DNA of 34,090 nucleotides, taken from NCBI GenBank assembly GCA_905182565.1, contig CAJJCB010000006.1:1-34090 (forward strand). Reading direction: 5' to 3'. Below the pieces are notes generated by a model. That model was given only the letters and a program-made list of their open reading frames with translations. It had not been told where the DNA came from and searched no databases. A program made the position numbers and the translations under genes. How positions within the stretch are numbered: position 1 is the first letter of the stretch; the number at the start of each line of letters is the position of its first letter. Shown here piece by piece: positions 17,247 through 25,566 of this stretch. Source of the stretch: Acidimicrobiaceae bacterium. Its GTDB lineage: Bacteria > Actinomycetota > Acidimicrobiia > Acidimicrobiales > Poriferisodalaceae.

Positions 17247-17262
17247 TATGTGAGTGCACATA
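17247..17262. promoter_or_regulatory. Palindrome in the divergent deacylase/esterase promoter region
   Basis: TATGTG and CACATA flank the spacer AGTG, making a 16-base interrupted palindrome midway between the two divergent genes. Such sites are common operators for GntR-, TetR- or Crp-type regulators. The regulator is not encoded nearby. Confidence 0.4.
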
Positions 17263-17357
17263 CATAGCAGCAACGATCACTTAATAGTATTTGCAAGGCG
17301 CCCATAGGTGTATTGTCCGATGAAAGAAGACGAATCAGTCAGAGCAGACTAAATCCT

Positions 17358-17362
17358 AGGAG
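17358..17362 (+). promoter_or_regulatory. Ribosome-binding site fixing the esterase start at 17370
   Basis: AGGAG lies 7 bases before the ATG at 17370. An upstream in-frame TTG at 17313 would add 19 Arg/Ser-rich residues without such a signal. Confidence 0.75.
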
Positions 17363-17369
17363 TCAGATT

Positions 17370-18263
17370 ATGGCCAGTCCGGAATACCATCGAATACGAG
17401 ACATTATTGCTTCCAGGCTGGTTCAAAGTGATCGTCCTGTGAACGTTGAGAAGTTCCGAGCGAATCAAGAAGCAACGGCTCGAGATCTACCAAGTCAAGT
17501 GGTCGGCACCGAGGTCGACGCCGCCGGAGTTCCAGCGGAGATGCAGACACCATCCGGAGCGGTTGACAACACCTTAATTGTTTACTTTCATGGTGGCGGT
17601 TACGTCGGAGGCTCCATTGCTAGCCACCGGAATTTAACTGGTCACTTAGCGATGCAGTCTAAATGTCGAATCCTTTCGGTCGAGTATCGTCTTGCGCCCG
17701 AGCATCCTCACCCTGCGCCGGTTAACGATGCCGTGACCTCTTATAAGTGGGCACTAGATGCAGGGTATGATCCAAGGAGAATTGCCCTAGCTGGCGATTC
17801 TGCTGGAGGTGGGCTAGTGGCAGCATGCCTCGTCGCACTTCGCGACCAACAAATAGAACTCCCAGCAGCAGCAATAATGATTTCTCCGTGGCTCGACATG
17901 AGTTCCACGGGTGAAAGCATGGTGACCAACGAAGAGCGAGATTCCTCAATTTCGGCGAGAAGCATGCCAAGGATGCGAGAGTTGTTCCTTGGTGAAGCTT
18001 CTATCGATGATCCGCTTGCTTCGCCACTCGAAGCAAATCTAGAAGGCCTACCTCCTCTGCTTATTCAAGTCGGTGACGAAGAGGTGCTTCTTTCTGACAG
18101 CGAACGCTTCGCAGAAAAAGCTCTTGCTGCCGGCGTGGATGTTGACTTACGAGTATGGCCAGAGATGTTTCATGTCTGGCCCGCATGCGTCGGCTTATTC
18201 CAAGAGGCTAAAGACGCCATCGATGAGATGGCTGAATTCCTGGGGCCTAAAATCGGACTTTGA
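17370..18263 (+). CDS. HSL-type alpha/beta-hydrolase (esterase)
   Basis: This 297-residue cytoplasmic hydrolase belongs to the hormone-sensitive-lipase (alpha/beta hydrolase_3) family. The oxyanion-hole motif HGGG is at residues 74-77. The nucleophile is Ser144 in GDSAGG, the acid is probably Asp236 in QVGDEEVL, and the histidine is His268 in MFHVW, so the triad is complete. The YRLAPEHP segment is a family signature. It probably cleaves short-chain acyl esters. It is divergent from the N-acyl-amino-acid deacylase, so the two could be co-regulated through the palindrome between them. Confidence 0.9.
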   Translation: MASPEYHRIRDIIASRLVQSDRPVNVEKFRANQEATARDLPSQVVGTEVDAAGVPAEMQTPSGAVDNTLIVYFHGGGYVGGSIASHRNLTGHLAMQSKCRILSVEYRLAPEHPHPAPVNDAVTSYKWALDAGYDPRRIALAGDSAGGGLVAACLVALRDQQIELPAAAIMISPWLDMSSTGESMVTNEERDSSISARSMPRMRELFLGEASIDDPLASPLEANLEGLPPLLIQVGDEEVLLSDSERFAEKALAAGVDVDLRVWPEMFHVWPACVGLFQEAKDAIDEMAEFLGPKIGL

Positions 18264-18520
18264 TTTGGGCTGTTCCCCCAGTTCTCCTGACAAGCTTTTT
18301 GCTCTGGACTCAGGAAAATTCTGGAGCGTGCGCCTTCCATGAAGGCACTTGCCCGAGACCTAGGTAACAGCCAAGGCGAAAAGTTAAACCCTCGACGCAG
18401 CAGGTGGCAACTGACAGCACTGATTCAAAAGCCTAAGCCTCAAAAAAACCATTATGAGTTTCAGTTATTTGTCAAACATCTGTGCTTATCTATTCTCTCT
18501 ACCAATCGAAAGTTAAACAT

Positions 18521-19129
18521 ATGTCCTATATGAGTGTTCTTCAATGCCGCATAGCTGATTTATCCAACTGGACCGAAACTTGGAATGAATGGGGAAAAGA
18601 TTTCAGTCTCAGTACAGGAGCGACAGGAGCTCGAATGTCACAAACGATGCTCGGGGGCGAACAAGCGGGAATCGTTATGATCAGTTTTGATTGGGACTCA
18701 ATCGACACTGCTATGAGTGGATTGACTGCGATGAACAACGAAGAGCGAGTCGTCTCTGCATTTAAAGCAGCAGGCGTTGTTCCTCAAGGGCGAAGCTTGA
18801 TGCAGATAGACCAAGAGCGTGGCGTTCCAGAAGGATCTTACTTCTCAGCCATCATGATGACTGGCAGCCCAATACCACCTGGGGACCAGGCAAAAGATAT
18901 GGACCGCAACTATGGGATTCTTTCAAACTACTCGGTCACTGGCATGAGATTAATGCAGGCCGTGGCCGCTGGAGAAATGACTGGATCCTACTTGAACGTC
19001 ACTTACACCAATTCGTTAGACCAGCTGATGGTAGGAAGTAAAGAGGTATTCTCTAATCCTGAGATGTTGGCACAGATGCAAAAACATAACATTCAGGTTC
19101 ACCGCAGGTCTATCTCAAGAATGCTCTAA
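18521..19129 (+). CDS. Internally duplicated protein, probably tandem ferredoxin-like (Dabb/NIPSNAP-like) domains
   Basis: I do not recognise the 202-residue product with certainty. Its two halves (about 1-95 and 105-202) resemble each other: TGARMSQTMLGGEQAG...FDWDSIDTAM in the first matches TGMRLMQAVAAGEMTG...TYTNSLDQLM in the second, and each half ends in a RSLMQI or RSISRM strand. This size and pattern suits two dimeric-alpha/beta-barrel units fused in one chain. The start ATG at 18521 has only a weak ribosome-binding site, and 18530 is an alternative. There is no signal peptide. A strong terminator follows it. Function unknown. Confidence 0.65.
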   Translation: MSYMSVLQCRIADLSNWTETWNEWGKDFSLSTGATGARMSQTMLGGEQAGIVMISFDWDSIDTAMSGLTAMNNEERVVSAFKAAGVVPQGRSLMQIDQERGVPEGSYFSAIMMTGSPIPPGDQAKDMDRNYGILSNYSVTGMRLMQAVAAGEMTGSYLNVTYTNSLDQLMVGSKEVFSNPEMLAQMQKHNIQVHRRSISRML

Positions 19130-19191
19130 CCAATCTAGAACGTTTTGATCAAGCCCACATGGGGCTGCGAGACAAAGGAGCAAAACGCAGT

Positions 19192-19218
19192 TGCGGGGGC
19201 CATTTTAAGGCCCCCGCA
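19192..19218. terminator. Strong bidirectional hairpin between convergent genes
   Basis: TGCGGGGGCC and GGCCCCCGCA form a perfect 10-bp GC-rich stem around the 7-base loop ATTTTAA. It lies between the stops of two convergent genes (19129 and 19244), so it can serve both. The T-tracts on either side are poor. Confidence 0.75.
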
Positions 19219-19243
19219 GCTCTGTCTTAATTTAGGTCAAGGG

Positions 19244-19765
19244 TTAAGGCAGGAGTACTTTGTCTATTACATGAATAACTCCATTTGATGCTTCGATGTC
19301 TGCGGTCACTACGGTCGCTTCATCGATAGTTACTGAACCCATGTACTCGGTCACAGAAACCTCTCCACCTTGCACAGTCGTCACCATCAGATCTGAAGCT
19401 CCAGCAAGATCAGCACTCATAACCTTCCCGGGCACAACATGATGCAAGAGTACTGAGGTAAGCAACTCAGTATTAGCAAGCAACTCACCTGCGGTTACTC
19501 CCAGGGTTGCGAGAAGCTCAGCAAACGCTTCCTCAGTTGGAGCAAACACAGTGAAAGGACCATCACCCTTAAGGGTGTCAACTAAATCAGCTGCCCCAAG
19601 TGCGGCAACCAAAGTTGGAAAAGCACCAGCAGCAACAGCAACATCAACTATGTCGCTAGCCACCGGCTCCTCAACAACGCTTGCATCGTTTTGGTCAGCA
19701 CCGCAAGCTGTTATGCCAAGCAGTAGGGCAGCCGTTACAGCAACGGCCTTGAGAAGTCGTGACAT
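19244..19765 (-). CDS. Fasciclin (FAS1) domain lipoprotein
   Basis: This 173-residue protein has a lipoprotein signal peptide (lipobox ITAC, Cys21), a short acidic linker and a single FAS1 domain from about residue 38 to the end. The two FAS1 signature boxes are present: FTVFAPTEEAFAEL and NGVIHVIDKVLLP. The HHVVPG segment between them is also typical. It would be anchored on the outer face of the membrane, where FAS1 proteins act in adhesion or surface interactions. The start has AGGAG 5 bases upstream, and the promoter carries two near-identical palindromes. It is transcribed alone, ending at the strong hairpin at 19192-19218. Confidence 0.92.
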   Translation of the reverse strand: MSRLLKAVAVTAALLLGITACGADQNDASVVEEPVASDIVDVAVAAGAFPTLVAALGAADLVDTLKGDGPFTVFAPTEEAFAELLATLGVTAGELLANTELLTSVLLHHVVPGKVMSADLAGASDLMVTTVQGGEVSVTEYMGSVTIDEATVVTADIEASNGVIHVIDKVLLP

Positions 19766-19781
19766 TATGTCTCCTTTTACT

Positions 19782-19827
19782 ATTTAGTGCTAAATGATAG
19801 CACCTAGACATTGATTTAGTACTAAAT
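19782..19827 (-). promoter_or_regulatory. Twin-palindrome operator around an extended -10 promoter of the fasciclin gene
   Basis: ATTTAGTGCTAAAT (19782-19795) and the perfect palindrome ATTTAGTACTAAAT (19814-19827) differ at a single base, and their centres are 32 bases apart, about three helical turns. Between them, on the minus strand, TGCTATCAT (19794-19802) reads as an extended -10 element, overlapping the nearer palindrome. This is the geometry of a repressor that occludes the promoter through two bound dimers. The regulator is unknown. Confidence 0.7.
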
Positions 19828-20224
19828 GCATCAAAAGTCACCATTGAGCGCCCTGCATCTCATTCCCTACCACTCCTACAGGTCTTGAGTTTTATTTTTA
19901 TTCGTCATCTACCTAACGGGAGCAGGGGGATGCATAGCAGCGCCCCCGTTTGGGGATCTTTAATTACTTCAGCGCAGGCAAACACTTGGCATTCAGTTGC
20001 ACTAGTTGCCGCCTGGAATACTTTCCCGTAAGGCAGTCGCTGCTCCTCGTGCTTATTCTGGTGGAGTTAAGGGTTCCAGAAAAGGAACTCTTGCAATCTG
20101 AGAGCCATCTGACAAAACAGCAACCAAAGTCAGTCCGAACAGCGACAGTCCTACCTTCACAACATCCTATAAATAGTCGCCATTTCGAGACTCCCTCAGC
20201 AGGCAACCCCTCTTTTCCAGAATC
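19828..20224. other. Gap without a convincing gene; GC-rich inverted repeat near 19915-19950
   Basis: AACGGG at 19915-19920 and CCCGTT at 19945-19950, with GGGGG and CCCCC nested inside, could fold on the minus strand as a distant terminator of the SMP-30 gene. The overlapping 80- to 92-codon frames on both strands here lack ribosome-binding sites and family features and are not called. Confidence 0.35.
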
Positions 20225-21127
20225 CTAAAAAGGTAACTTAAGTCCAGGCCGGGGCCACTCTGTCCGAATCAGCTTCCCGGTGCCCGACAACGTTATGTAA
20301 GCCGTTCTCATATCATCACCGCCAAAGCAAATATTGGTGCAGATCGGGTCGTCTACCGAAAAAAATTCGAGCTCGTCACCGTTGGGAGTAAAAGTACTAA
20401 TTCCCCCTGTCTGAATCGTAGCAACACTGACATTTCCATGAGCATCCATTGCCAACGAGTCAAACAGCTTCCTACCCGCAGGTCGTGCCAAAAACCTGCC
20501 ATGGGAAGATCCCGCTAGTTCGCCTGGCCCAAAAAGATCCCAATAAAAAATGGAGCCTTGATGGGTTTCAGCTACATATACTCGGTCTTGTTCGGGCGAC
20601 AATCCGACACCATTTGGTCCGTCGAGGGGAAATGCCATCTCTCGCACAAGTGAGCCGTCAGCGCGACCGTAGTAGAGCCCGCCTCGATCGCGCGTTCGAG
20701 CTCGAGTTTTGCCGTGATCGGTGAACCAAAATCCTCCCGACGAGTCGAACATAATATCATTGGGGCCCTTAAGAGGCTCTCCATCAACCTCGGCATAAAG
20801 AACTTCAACTTCTCCAGTGTTCATATCAATTCGTTCGATGCGACCAGACGAGTAGTCTTCGGCTACTAAACCTGGAACCGTCAATCCGCGAGCTTCACTC
20901 CATGCGAATCCGCCATTATTACAAACATAGAGAGCGCCATCAGGGCCAACTGCAGCACCATTGGGACCGCCGCCTGGTCGAGCTACCACATCGATTGCCC
21001 CATCTGTTGGGTCAACTCGAGAAATCGTTCCCCGCTTCACTTCGACAAGAATAATTGATCCATCCGGCATTACTACAGGACCTTCAGGAAACTGCAATCC
21101 GGTTGCGATGACGTCATATTCGTTCAT
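20225..21127 (-). CDS. SMP-30/gluconolactonase-family beta-propeller hydrolase
   Basis: This 300-residue protein is a six-bladed beta-propeller of the SMP-30/gluconolactonase/LRE-like type, which hydrolyses sugar or other lactones using a single divalent metal. The expected metal ligands are visible: Glu15 in FPEGP, the Asn in GPNDIMFD and the Asp in DSLAMDAHGN. Repeated DG-S/T-(I/L)-x-(V/F) strands such as PDGSIILVE and PDGALYVCN mark the blades. It has no signal peptide, so it should act in the cytoplasm on lactones from sugar acid or aromatic degradation. It is divergent from amt and is the first gene of its strand here. The substrate is unknown. Confidence 0.88.
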   Translation of the reverse strand: MNEYDVIATGLQFPEGPVVMPDGSIILVEVKRGTISRVDPTDGAIDVVARPGGGPNGAAVGPDGALYVCNNGGFAWSEARGLTVPGLVAEDYSSGRIERIDMNTGEVEVLYAEVDGEPLKGPNDIMFDSSGGFWFTDHGKTRARTRDRGGLYYGRADGSLVREMAFPLDGPNGVGLSPEQDRVYVAETHQGSIFYWDLFGPGELAGSSHGRFLARPAGRKLFDSLAMDAHGNVSVATIQTGGISTFTPNGDELEFFSVDDPICTNICFGGDDMRTAYITLSGTGKLIRTEWPRPGLKLPF

Positions 21128-21463
21128 CGACTGACACTAGCGCGATCACCTAAGTAAATGCTCGCTCGAGAGAGGCCATCTCTATTCTTAGGAAACTTAT
21201 ATAACGCTATCCCCTATTCGCTCGAAGAAGCTTCAAGGATGATGACGTGGACTGCCGCACTGATTATCTTTCGCAACAACTAACCAAAAACTTTAACAAG
21301 AAGAAAGGTTTGCGGCATTACAGCTGAATATTTCTCAAATAGCGCACTGCAGTATTCTGGTCCGCTAACCAGTTAATGCTCACGTAACTAACAAATCAGA
21401 AAAGCTCAACCATTAGGCTGAGCGCTGGTCCAATTTCGGATCTCTGCGCAGAAGGATTAACAG
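21128..21463. promoter_or_regulatory. Divergent region upstream of amt with a leader hairpin
   Basis: A stem GCTCAaCC-atta-GGcTGAGC (21404-21423, one mismatch) lies about 40 bases before the amt start. CTGGT-ccgcta-ACCAG is a second small inverted repeat just upstream. I could not fit a convincing GlnR or NtrC site. No gene is visible. Confidence 0.35.
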
Positions 21464-22666
21464 ATGGAAGGCAACATCGCCTGGATCCTAACATCAGCTG
21501 CCTTGGTTCTATTTATGGTTCCAGGCTTAGCTCTCTTCTACGGAGGCATGGTCAGAAGCAAGAACGCTCTAAACATGCTCAACATGAACATGTGGTGCCT
21601 CGGAATTGTTCCTGTGGTGTGGGTGCTAATTGGCTATAGCTTGGCCTCCGGAGATAGCGGTCGTAGCTGGCTTGGTGACCTAAGTATTGTTGGGATGAAA
21701 GGCATCCACGATGCTGAAGGAATAGCAATTTTTGCTTTCCTGATGACATTCGCGTGCATCACTCCTGCTCTAATTTCAGGCGCTGTGGCCGACCGGATGA
21801 AGTTCTCTGCATGGATGATCTTTGTACCGATCTGGACGTTGGTTGTCTATTCACCAGTCGTTTACTGGATATATGCAGCTGATGGATGGATCTTCAATTT
21901 ACCCGGTTATGACTTCGCCGGAGGTACAGCAATTCACGTGAACGCGGGCGCTGCAGCCTTGGCTTTGGTGATCGTACTGGGCAAACGAACTGGGTGGCCA
22001 CAGAACCGTTTCCTCCAGCCTCACAGCATCCCTTTCGTTATGTTAGGAGCCGGAATTCTTTGGTTTGGATGGTTTGGCTTCAACGCCGGATCAGCGCTAG
22101 CTGCAAACGGAGTAGCTGCACAAGCTTTTGTGAACACATTTATTGGTGGGGCAGCTGGCATGGTGGCCTGGATGATTGTTGAAATGATCAAGACTGGCAA
22201 AGTCAGCACCATTGGGATGGCATCAGGCATCATTGCTGGATTGGCAACCATCACAGGAGCCGCAGGCTATGTGGGGACTATGCATGCATTCGTGTTCGGA
22301 GCTTTAGGTGGCGTCCTATGCTTCTTCGCTATCGAAGCCAAATTCAGGTTCGGTTTTGACGACAGCCTAGACGTTGTTGGAATCCACTTGGTTGGCGGCG
22401 CTCTCGGTTCCATTCTTCTTGGTTTCATGGCCGACTCTTCGGCGGTCCCAGGCGGCGATTTCATTGATGGCGTTTTCTTCGGCGGCGGTATTCTGCTATG
22501 GAACCAGATCGTGTCAATCAGCGTGGTCTTCGCATACTCGTTTGCCGTAACCTTTGCGATCGCAAAAATCATTGACAAAACAATGGGGCTTCGCGTATCA
22601 GAAGAAGCTGAGCTCTCAGGGCTTGATCAAAGCGATCATGGAGAAGCTGCATACATCATTGAATAA
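21464..22666 (+). CDS. amt: Amt-family ammonium transporter
   Basis: This 400-residue integral membrane protein has about eleven hydrophobic segments and the Amt/MEP signatures. GTAIHVNAG carries the first pore histidine and VVGIHLVGG the second. MTFACITP lies around the phenylalanine gate, and DYAGG-like DFAGGTAIH forms the central motif. The C-terminal tail with EEAELSGLD...HGEAAY is the usual cytoplasmic regulatory tail that contacts PII proteins. It imports ammonium into the cell. No glnB/glnK gene follows, unlike in many bacteria. The start ATG has an AAGGA-like ribosome-binding site. The N-terminus begins directly with the first membrane helix, with no separate signal peptide. Confidence 0.95.
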   Translation: MEGNIAWILTSAALVLFMVPGLALFYGGMVRSKNALNMLNMNMWCLGIVPVVWVLIGYSLASGDSGRSWLGDLSIVGMKGIHDAEGIAIFAFLMTFACITPALISGAVADRMKFSAWMIFVPIWTLVVYSPVVYWIYAADGWIFNLPGYDFAGGTAIHVNAGAAALALVIVLGKRTGWPQNRFLQPHSIPFVMLGAGILWFGWFGFNAGSALAANGVAAQAFVNTFIGGAAGMVAWMIVEMIKTGKVSTIGMASGIIAGLATITGAAGYVGTMHAFVFGALGGVLCFFAIEAKFRFGFDDSLDVVGIHLVGGALGSILLGFMADSSAVPGGDFIDGVFFGGGILLWNQIVSISVVFAYSFAVTFAIAKIIDKTMGLRVSEEAELSGLDQSDHGEAAYIIE

Positions 22667-22856
22667 GAAGTTCCCTAGGTCTCAGCTTCGGGGCCTAGGC
22701 AAGTGCCTCTATCTCGATAAGCGAAGCCGATCGAGGTCATTATTTGTCGGTAGTTTGCTTCGTTTGTTGGTTAACAACAATGTCGAACACGACAGCAACC
22801 AGGACTCAAGAATTAAACCCTATTAGCGAGCGTCTTTGAGTTGCGTTAAGCGGCCG

Positions 22857-23642
22857 TCATATAATATCTGTAAAGAAATCGCCCGACCGAATACTGCCTG
22901 CAGCGATATACCACTCTGTGCCAAACGCCTTAGAGAAAATAGCGTCGGGCATCGCCAGGAAAAATGATTCTTCTGTGATCTGCGAGGCGTGCGCTTTCAT
23001 TGCGTTGCGTTTACGGTCAGAGAACGCTTCTACATTTACTGCATGGGTTATCTGACTTTCTGGTGTCCCAAAGGTGTCGACGTCAATTTCTAGATCTGCC
23101 GTTTCACCATTTTCATCATTCTCACGAAAATACTCTATTTGCTCAATGATCTGGTTGCGGTTCATCGTCGATTCAAAAACTCGAAGAACTCCGGCAATCT
23201 CTGCAGCGCGGTGACCAACCCTATGCACTTGAATATGGTCCGGGTGACCGTAGCCACCATGGTCATCATAAAGAGTTAGAACATCGGCATTAACATCGAT
23301 GAGGATCGCCGCTAACTTCCCGGCCGCCTCCTCGACGTCTGCCTGCCAAAAACATGCTGGGTTGCGATTGGCGGGCTCATTAATCATGCCGGAATCTTCA
23401 TAGGGCAAGAATTCAATACGGTCAACGTCAAGGATCTGAGCGGATGCGCGAACTTCTCGCTCTCGTCGCTCGCCAAGACGTTCACCATCATTCAGCACAC
23501 CCTGCGCTGGCTCACCTTGTTCACCGCGTGTTGCCATCACCAAAACCACATTATGGCCGGCTGCTGCTGCCTTCATCATCGTGCCACCAGTAGCTATGGC
23601 TTCGTCGTCAGGGTGCGCATGAAAACACACGAGCGTCAGCAT
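22857..23642 (-). CDS. PIG-L/LmbE-family N-acetyl deacetylase (MshB/Mca-like)
   Basis: This 261-residue protein is a PIG-L-type zinc deacetylase. AHPDDE at residues 9-14 supplies zinc ligands His10 and Asp13 and the catalytic aspartate. GHPDHIQVH near the middle supplies the third histidine ligand. The length fits the actinobacterial mycothiol enzymes MshB (deacetylase of GlcNAc-inositol) and Mca (mycothiol-conjugate amidase), but the residues after HPDDE are generic, so neither can be assigned. Other members deacetylate natural-product or bacillithiol-type sugars. It is on the minus strand, about 200 bases after the lipoprotein gene. Confidence 0.85.
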   Translation of the reverse strand: MLTLVCFHAHPDDEAIATGGTMMKAAAAGHNVVLVMATRGEQGEPAQGVLNDGERLGERREREVRASAQILDVDRIEFLPYEDSGMINEPANRNPACFWQADVEEAAGKLAAILIDVNADVLTLYDDHGGYGHPDHIQVHRVGHRAAEIAGVLRVFESTMNRNQIIEQIEYFRENDENGETADLEIDVDTFGTPESQITHAVNVEAFSDRKRNAMKAHASQITEESFFLAMPDAIFSKAFGTEWYIAAGSIRSGDFFTDII

Positions 23643-23851
23643 TCAATTCCTAACAGCGCTTTAAATTGCGAAATGAAACGCATTACAACCTTCAAATACA
23701 CTGGTCACCAATTTCACATCTCGGGCGCTTCCACCCAACGGACAGATTCAACATACAAACCGGCAGAGACTCCGTCAACAACCAACAGGGAACCACCAAA
23801 TAGGTGATTGTTGATGGGATTATACAACGGGAAGGTTAAGACTTAGTAGTC

Positions 23852-25201
23852 CTAGGAGCCCGACGGAATTTCAGGACAAAAGTTCCAGGGCGCTGTCGGG
23901 AAATAACGCACAATCATCTCGTACAGATCTGGGTCATTTCGCTCAATCCATTCCCGAGTGTCATGCGAATTCTTAAAGCCGGCTCGGTCCATGAGATATC
24001 CCTCAACTGTGGTAGCCCAATATTCACCAACCCACTGAACCATCTCAGCCTCATCTCCGTCCGGCAAGTACTGATCCCCAGGTATGAAAACACCTTTTTT
24101 AATTGCCTTTTCAGCCAGTTTATAGATGCGTTCATAGAAGTAGGTTTCGTTCAGTTGCTCGAAAACCACATGATTTAACGTGTGCACCATTTCGTGGAGA
24201 ATTGGATCACCTCCCCTGTCTGGATTTCCAGGGAAGCAAACCCAATTTGCGTTCGCTGTCATACTGGCGTCGGTGAGTCCTTGAGCAAATCCTCCGGGCT
24301 CAAACTCTCCTTGATACTCCGGCAGACCTGAGGTGTCTTCACTAGCGAACAAAGAAATACGCACTCTGCTATCAATTAGCATGTCGCGAAATTCAGGCCT
24401 AGCTGAAGTTTGATAAACAACTGATTTACGTGCTTGCAGCATTGCAGCATCAGGAACCTCAGCTCCACCAACTATTACTATGCCTGCCCCGGCAGTATAT
24501 TTTTTGTAATGCTCTAACCCGTTGATCGTTGGAGCGGCAACTACTTGACTACCAATATCGAGGTACGGGAATGGCTGCCAGTTCGAAGCGTGACCTGGCC
24601 AATCAGTTCGATAGTGCGTGAATCTGCCATGTTCCACGACCGAATCTCTAATCGAGCCATTGCCTGACTTCGCCCGACATACAGCTTCGCGCCACCTTAT
24701 ATAGTTAGACCACAGAAAGCTTTTTTCACCAAGTCGCGTCTCAGCGAATTCTGAGGGTTCATAATTAGCCAAGTGTTTTTCGAAAGCTTCTTGCATCCAA
24801 AAGGCCCTAGGACCTAACCGGCTTCGCGTTCCGTCAAGAGTCACAAAGTCGTATATATCTCGTTGCTCAACTGAGTCCACTACATCTGCTAAGTCATCTA
24901 CGAACTTGTTTACTGAAATTGTTTTGGCATCAGGGAACTGATTATCGCAACTAGCGGTTGAATGATACTCATTTGTGCTTTCTTCAAAATCTGAGTCAGC
25001 CATTGCTTGAAGTTTCGCTTCGATCTCTTCAGGTGAGGACTCTGAACTCACCGATATGTCACTACTCATCATCGGCGGAACAGTCATCGATACCGCAGCG
25101 CTCGACGAGGAAGCTGACCTCGATCCGACAGCAGTTTCGACACTAGCGGCACACGAAACTAGTACTAACGCTCCTACGAATAGAACCCACACAAAGCGCA
25201 C
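23852..25201 (-). CDS. Lipoprotein with HExxH zinc-peptidase motif (putative secreted gluzincin)
   Basis: This 449-residue protein starts with a lipoprotein signal peptide (lipobox LVSC, Cys17), then a Ser-rich low-complexity linker to about residue 65. The remainder is soluble. HEMVH at residues 336-340 fits the HExxH zinc motif. A GEYWATTVEGYL helix, 53 residues later (Glu393, with Glu400 also available), could provide the third glutamate ligand as in gluzincins. The helix resembles the equivalent helix of anthrax-lethal-factor-like peptidases, though I cannot place it in a family with confidence. The protein would be displayed outside the membrane. A hairpin lies in the 5' leader. No neighbour suggests a substrate. 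Confidence 0.65.
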   Translation of the reverse strand: MRFVWVLFVGALVLVSCAASVETAVGSRSASSSSAAVSMTVPPMMSSDISVSSESSPEEIEAKLQAMADSDFEESTNEYHSTASCDNQFPDAKTISVNKFVDDLADVVDSVEQRDIYDFVTLDGTRSRLGPRAFWMQEAFEKHLANYEPSEFAETRLGEKSFLWSNYIRWREAVCRAKSGNGSIRDSVVEHGRFTHYRTDWPGHASNWQPFPYLDIGSQVVAAPTINGLEHYKKYTAGAGIVIVGGAEVPDAAMLQARKSVVYQTSARPEFRDMLIDSRVRISLFASEDTSGLPEYQGEFEPGGFAQGLTDASMTANANWVCFPGNPDRGGDPILHEMVHTLNHVVFEQLNETYFYERIYKLAEKAIKKGVFIPGDQYLPDGDEAEMVQWVGEYWATTVEGYLMDRAGFKNSHDTREWIERNDPDLYEMIVRYFPTAPWNFCPEIPSGS

Positions 25202-25566
25202 GATTCACTCCAAAGATACTGAGGACAAAAAGCACACTAACTTTGCGATTCCTATCTGACACTGGCTGTGGCAAGAAATGCCACAAATACGGAAGGGCCT
25301 CTGTTACGACGCATGGGAACAAACATGTTTTCGCACACTTTTGGTTCTGTCACGTTGTTCAAATTCTTTTATTGGAGCCTTCTGCCAAGGTTTTCAAAGG
25401 CCCATTTAGTTAAACATGCTGTGTAACTGTTCATCAATTCTACTTCGATTTCGACAAATCATTTGCGTTGAATTGAGTTGAGGAACTCGTTTTCTGATCC
25501 TAAGCAATTACGTACATATGTGAAAATAATCTTCGGAAGCATCTTGGAGCACGGCAAACTGTTTAC
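25202..25566. other. Intergenic region with a perfect leader hairpin
   Basis: TGTGGCA (25267-25273) and TGCCACA (25279-25285) form a 7-bp perfect stem around AGAAA, about 65 bases upstream of the minus-strand lipoprotein start. It may be an operator or an mRNA leader hairpin. The right half, AT-rich, should hold the promoter of the small plus-strand gene at 25567. No RNA gene is recognised. Confidence 0.4.

Noticed and set aside
19950-20228. Overlapping 80- to 92-codon frames on both strands in the gap after SMP-30
   Set aside because: Neither has a ribosome-binding site or protein-like composition, and each appears to be chance in an untranslated stretch.
21361-21400. Possible GlnR or NtrC box upstream of amt
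   Set aside because: GTAAC is present at 21383 but the second half-site at the required spacing does not fit either consensus.
22674-22735. Inverted repeats CCTAGG and CTCGAT/ATCGAG after amt, considered as a terminator
   Set aside because: Stems of 6 bp with long loops and no T-tract; too weak to call.
23775-23814. TCAACAA/TTGTTGA with nested CACC/GGTG downstream of the peptidase-like gene
   Set aside because: The two sides of the fold are very unequal in length and no T-tract follows, so it is not a convincing terminator.
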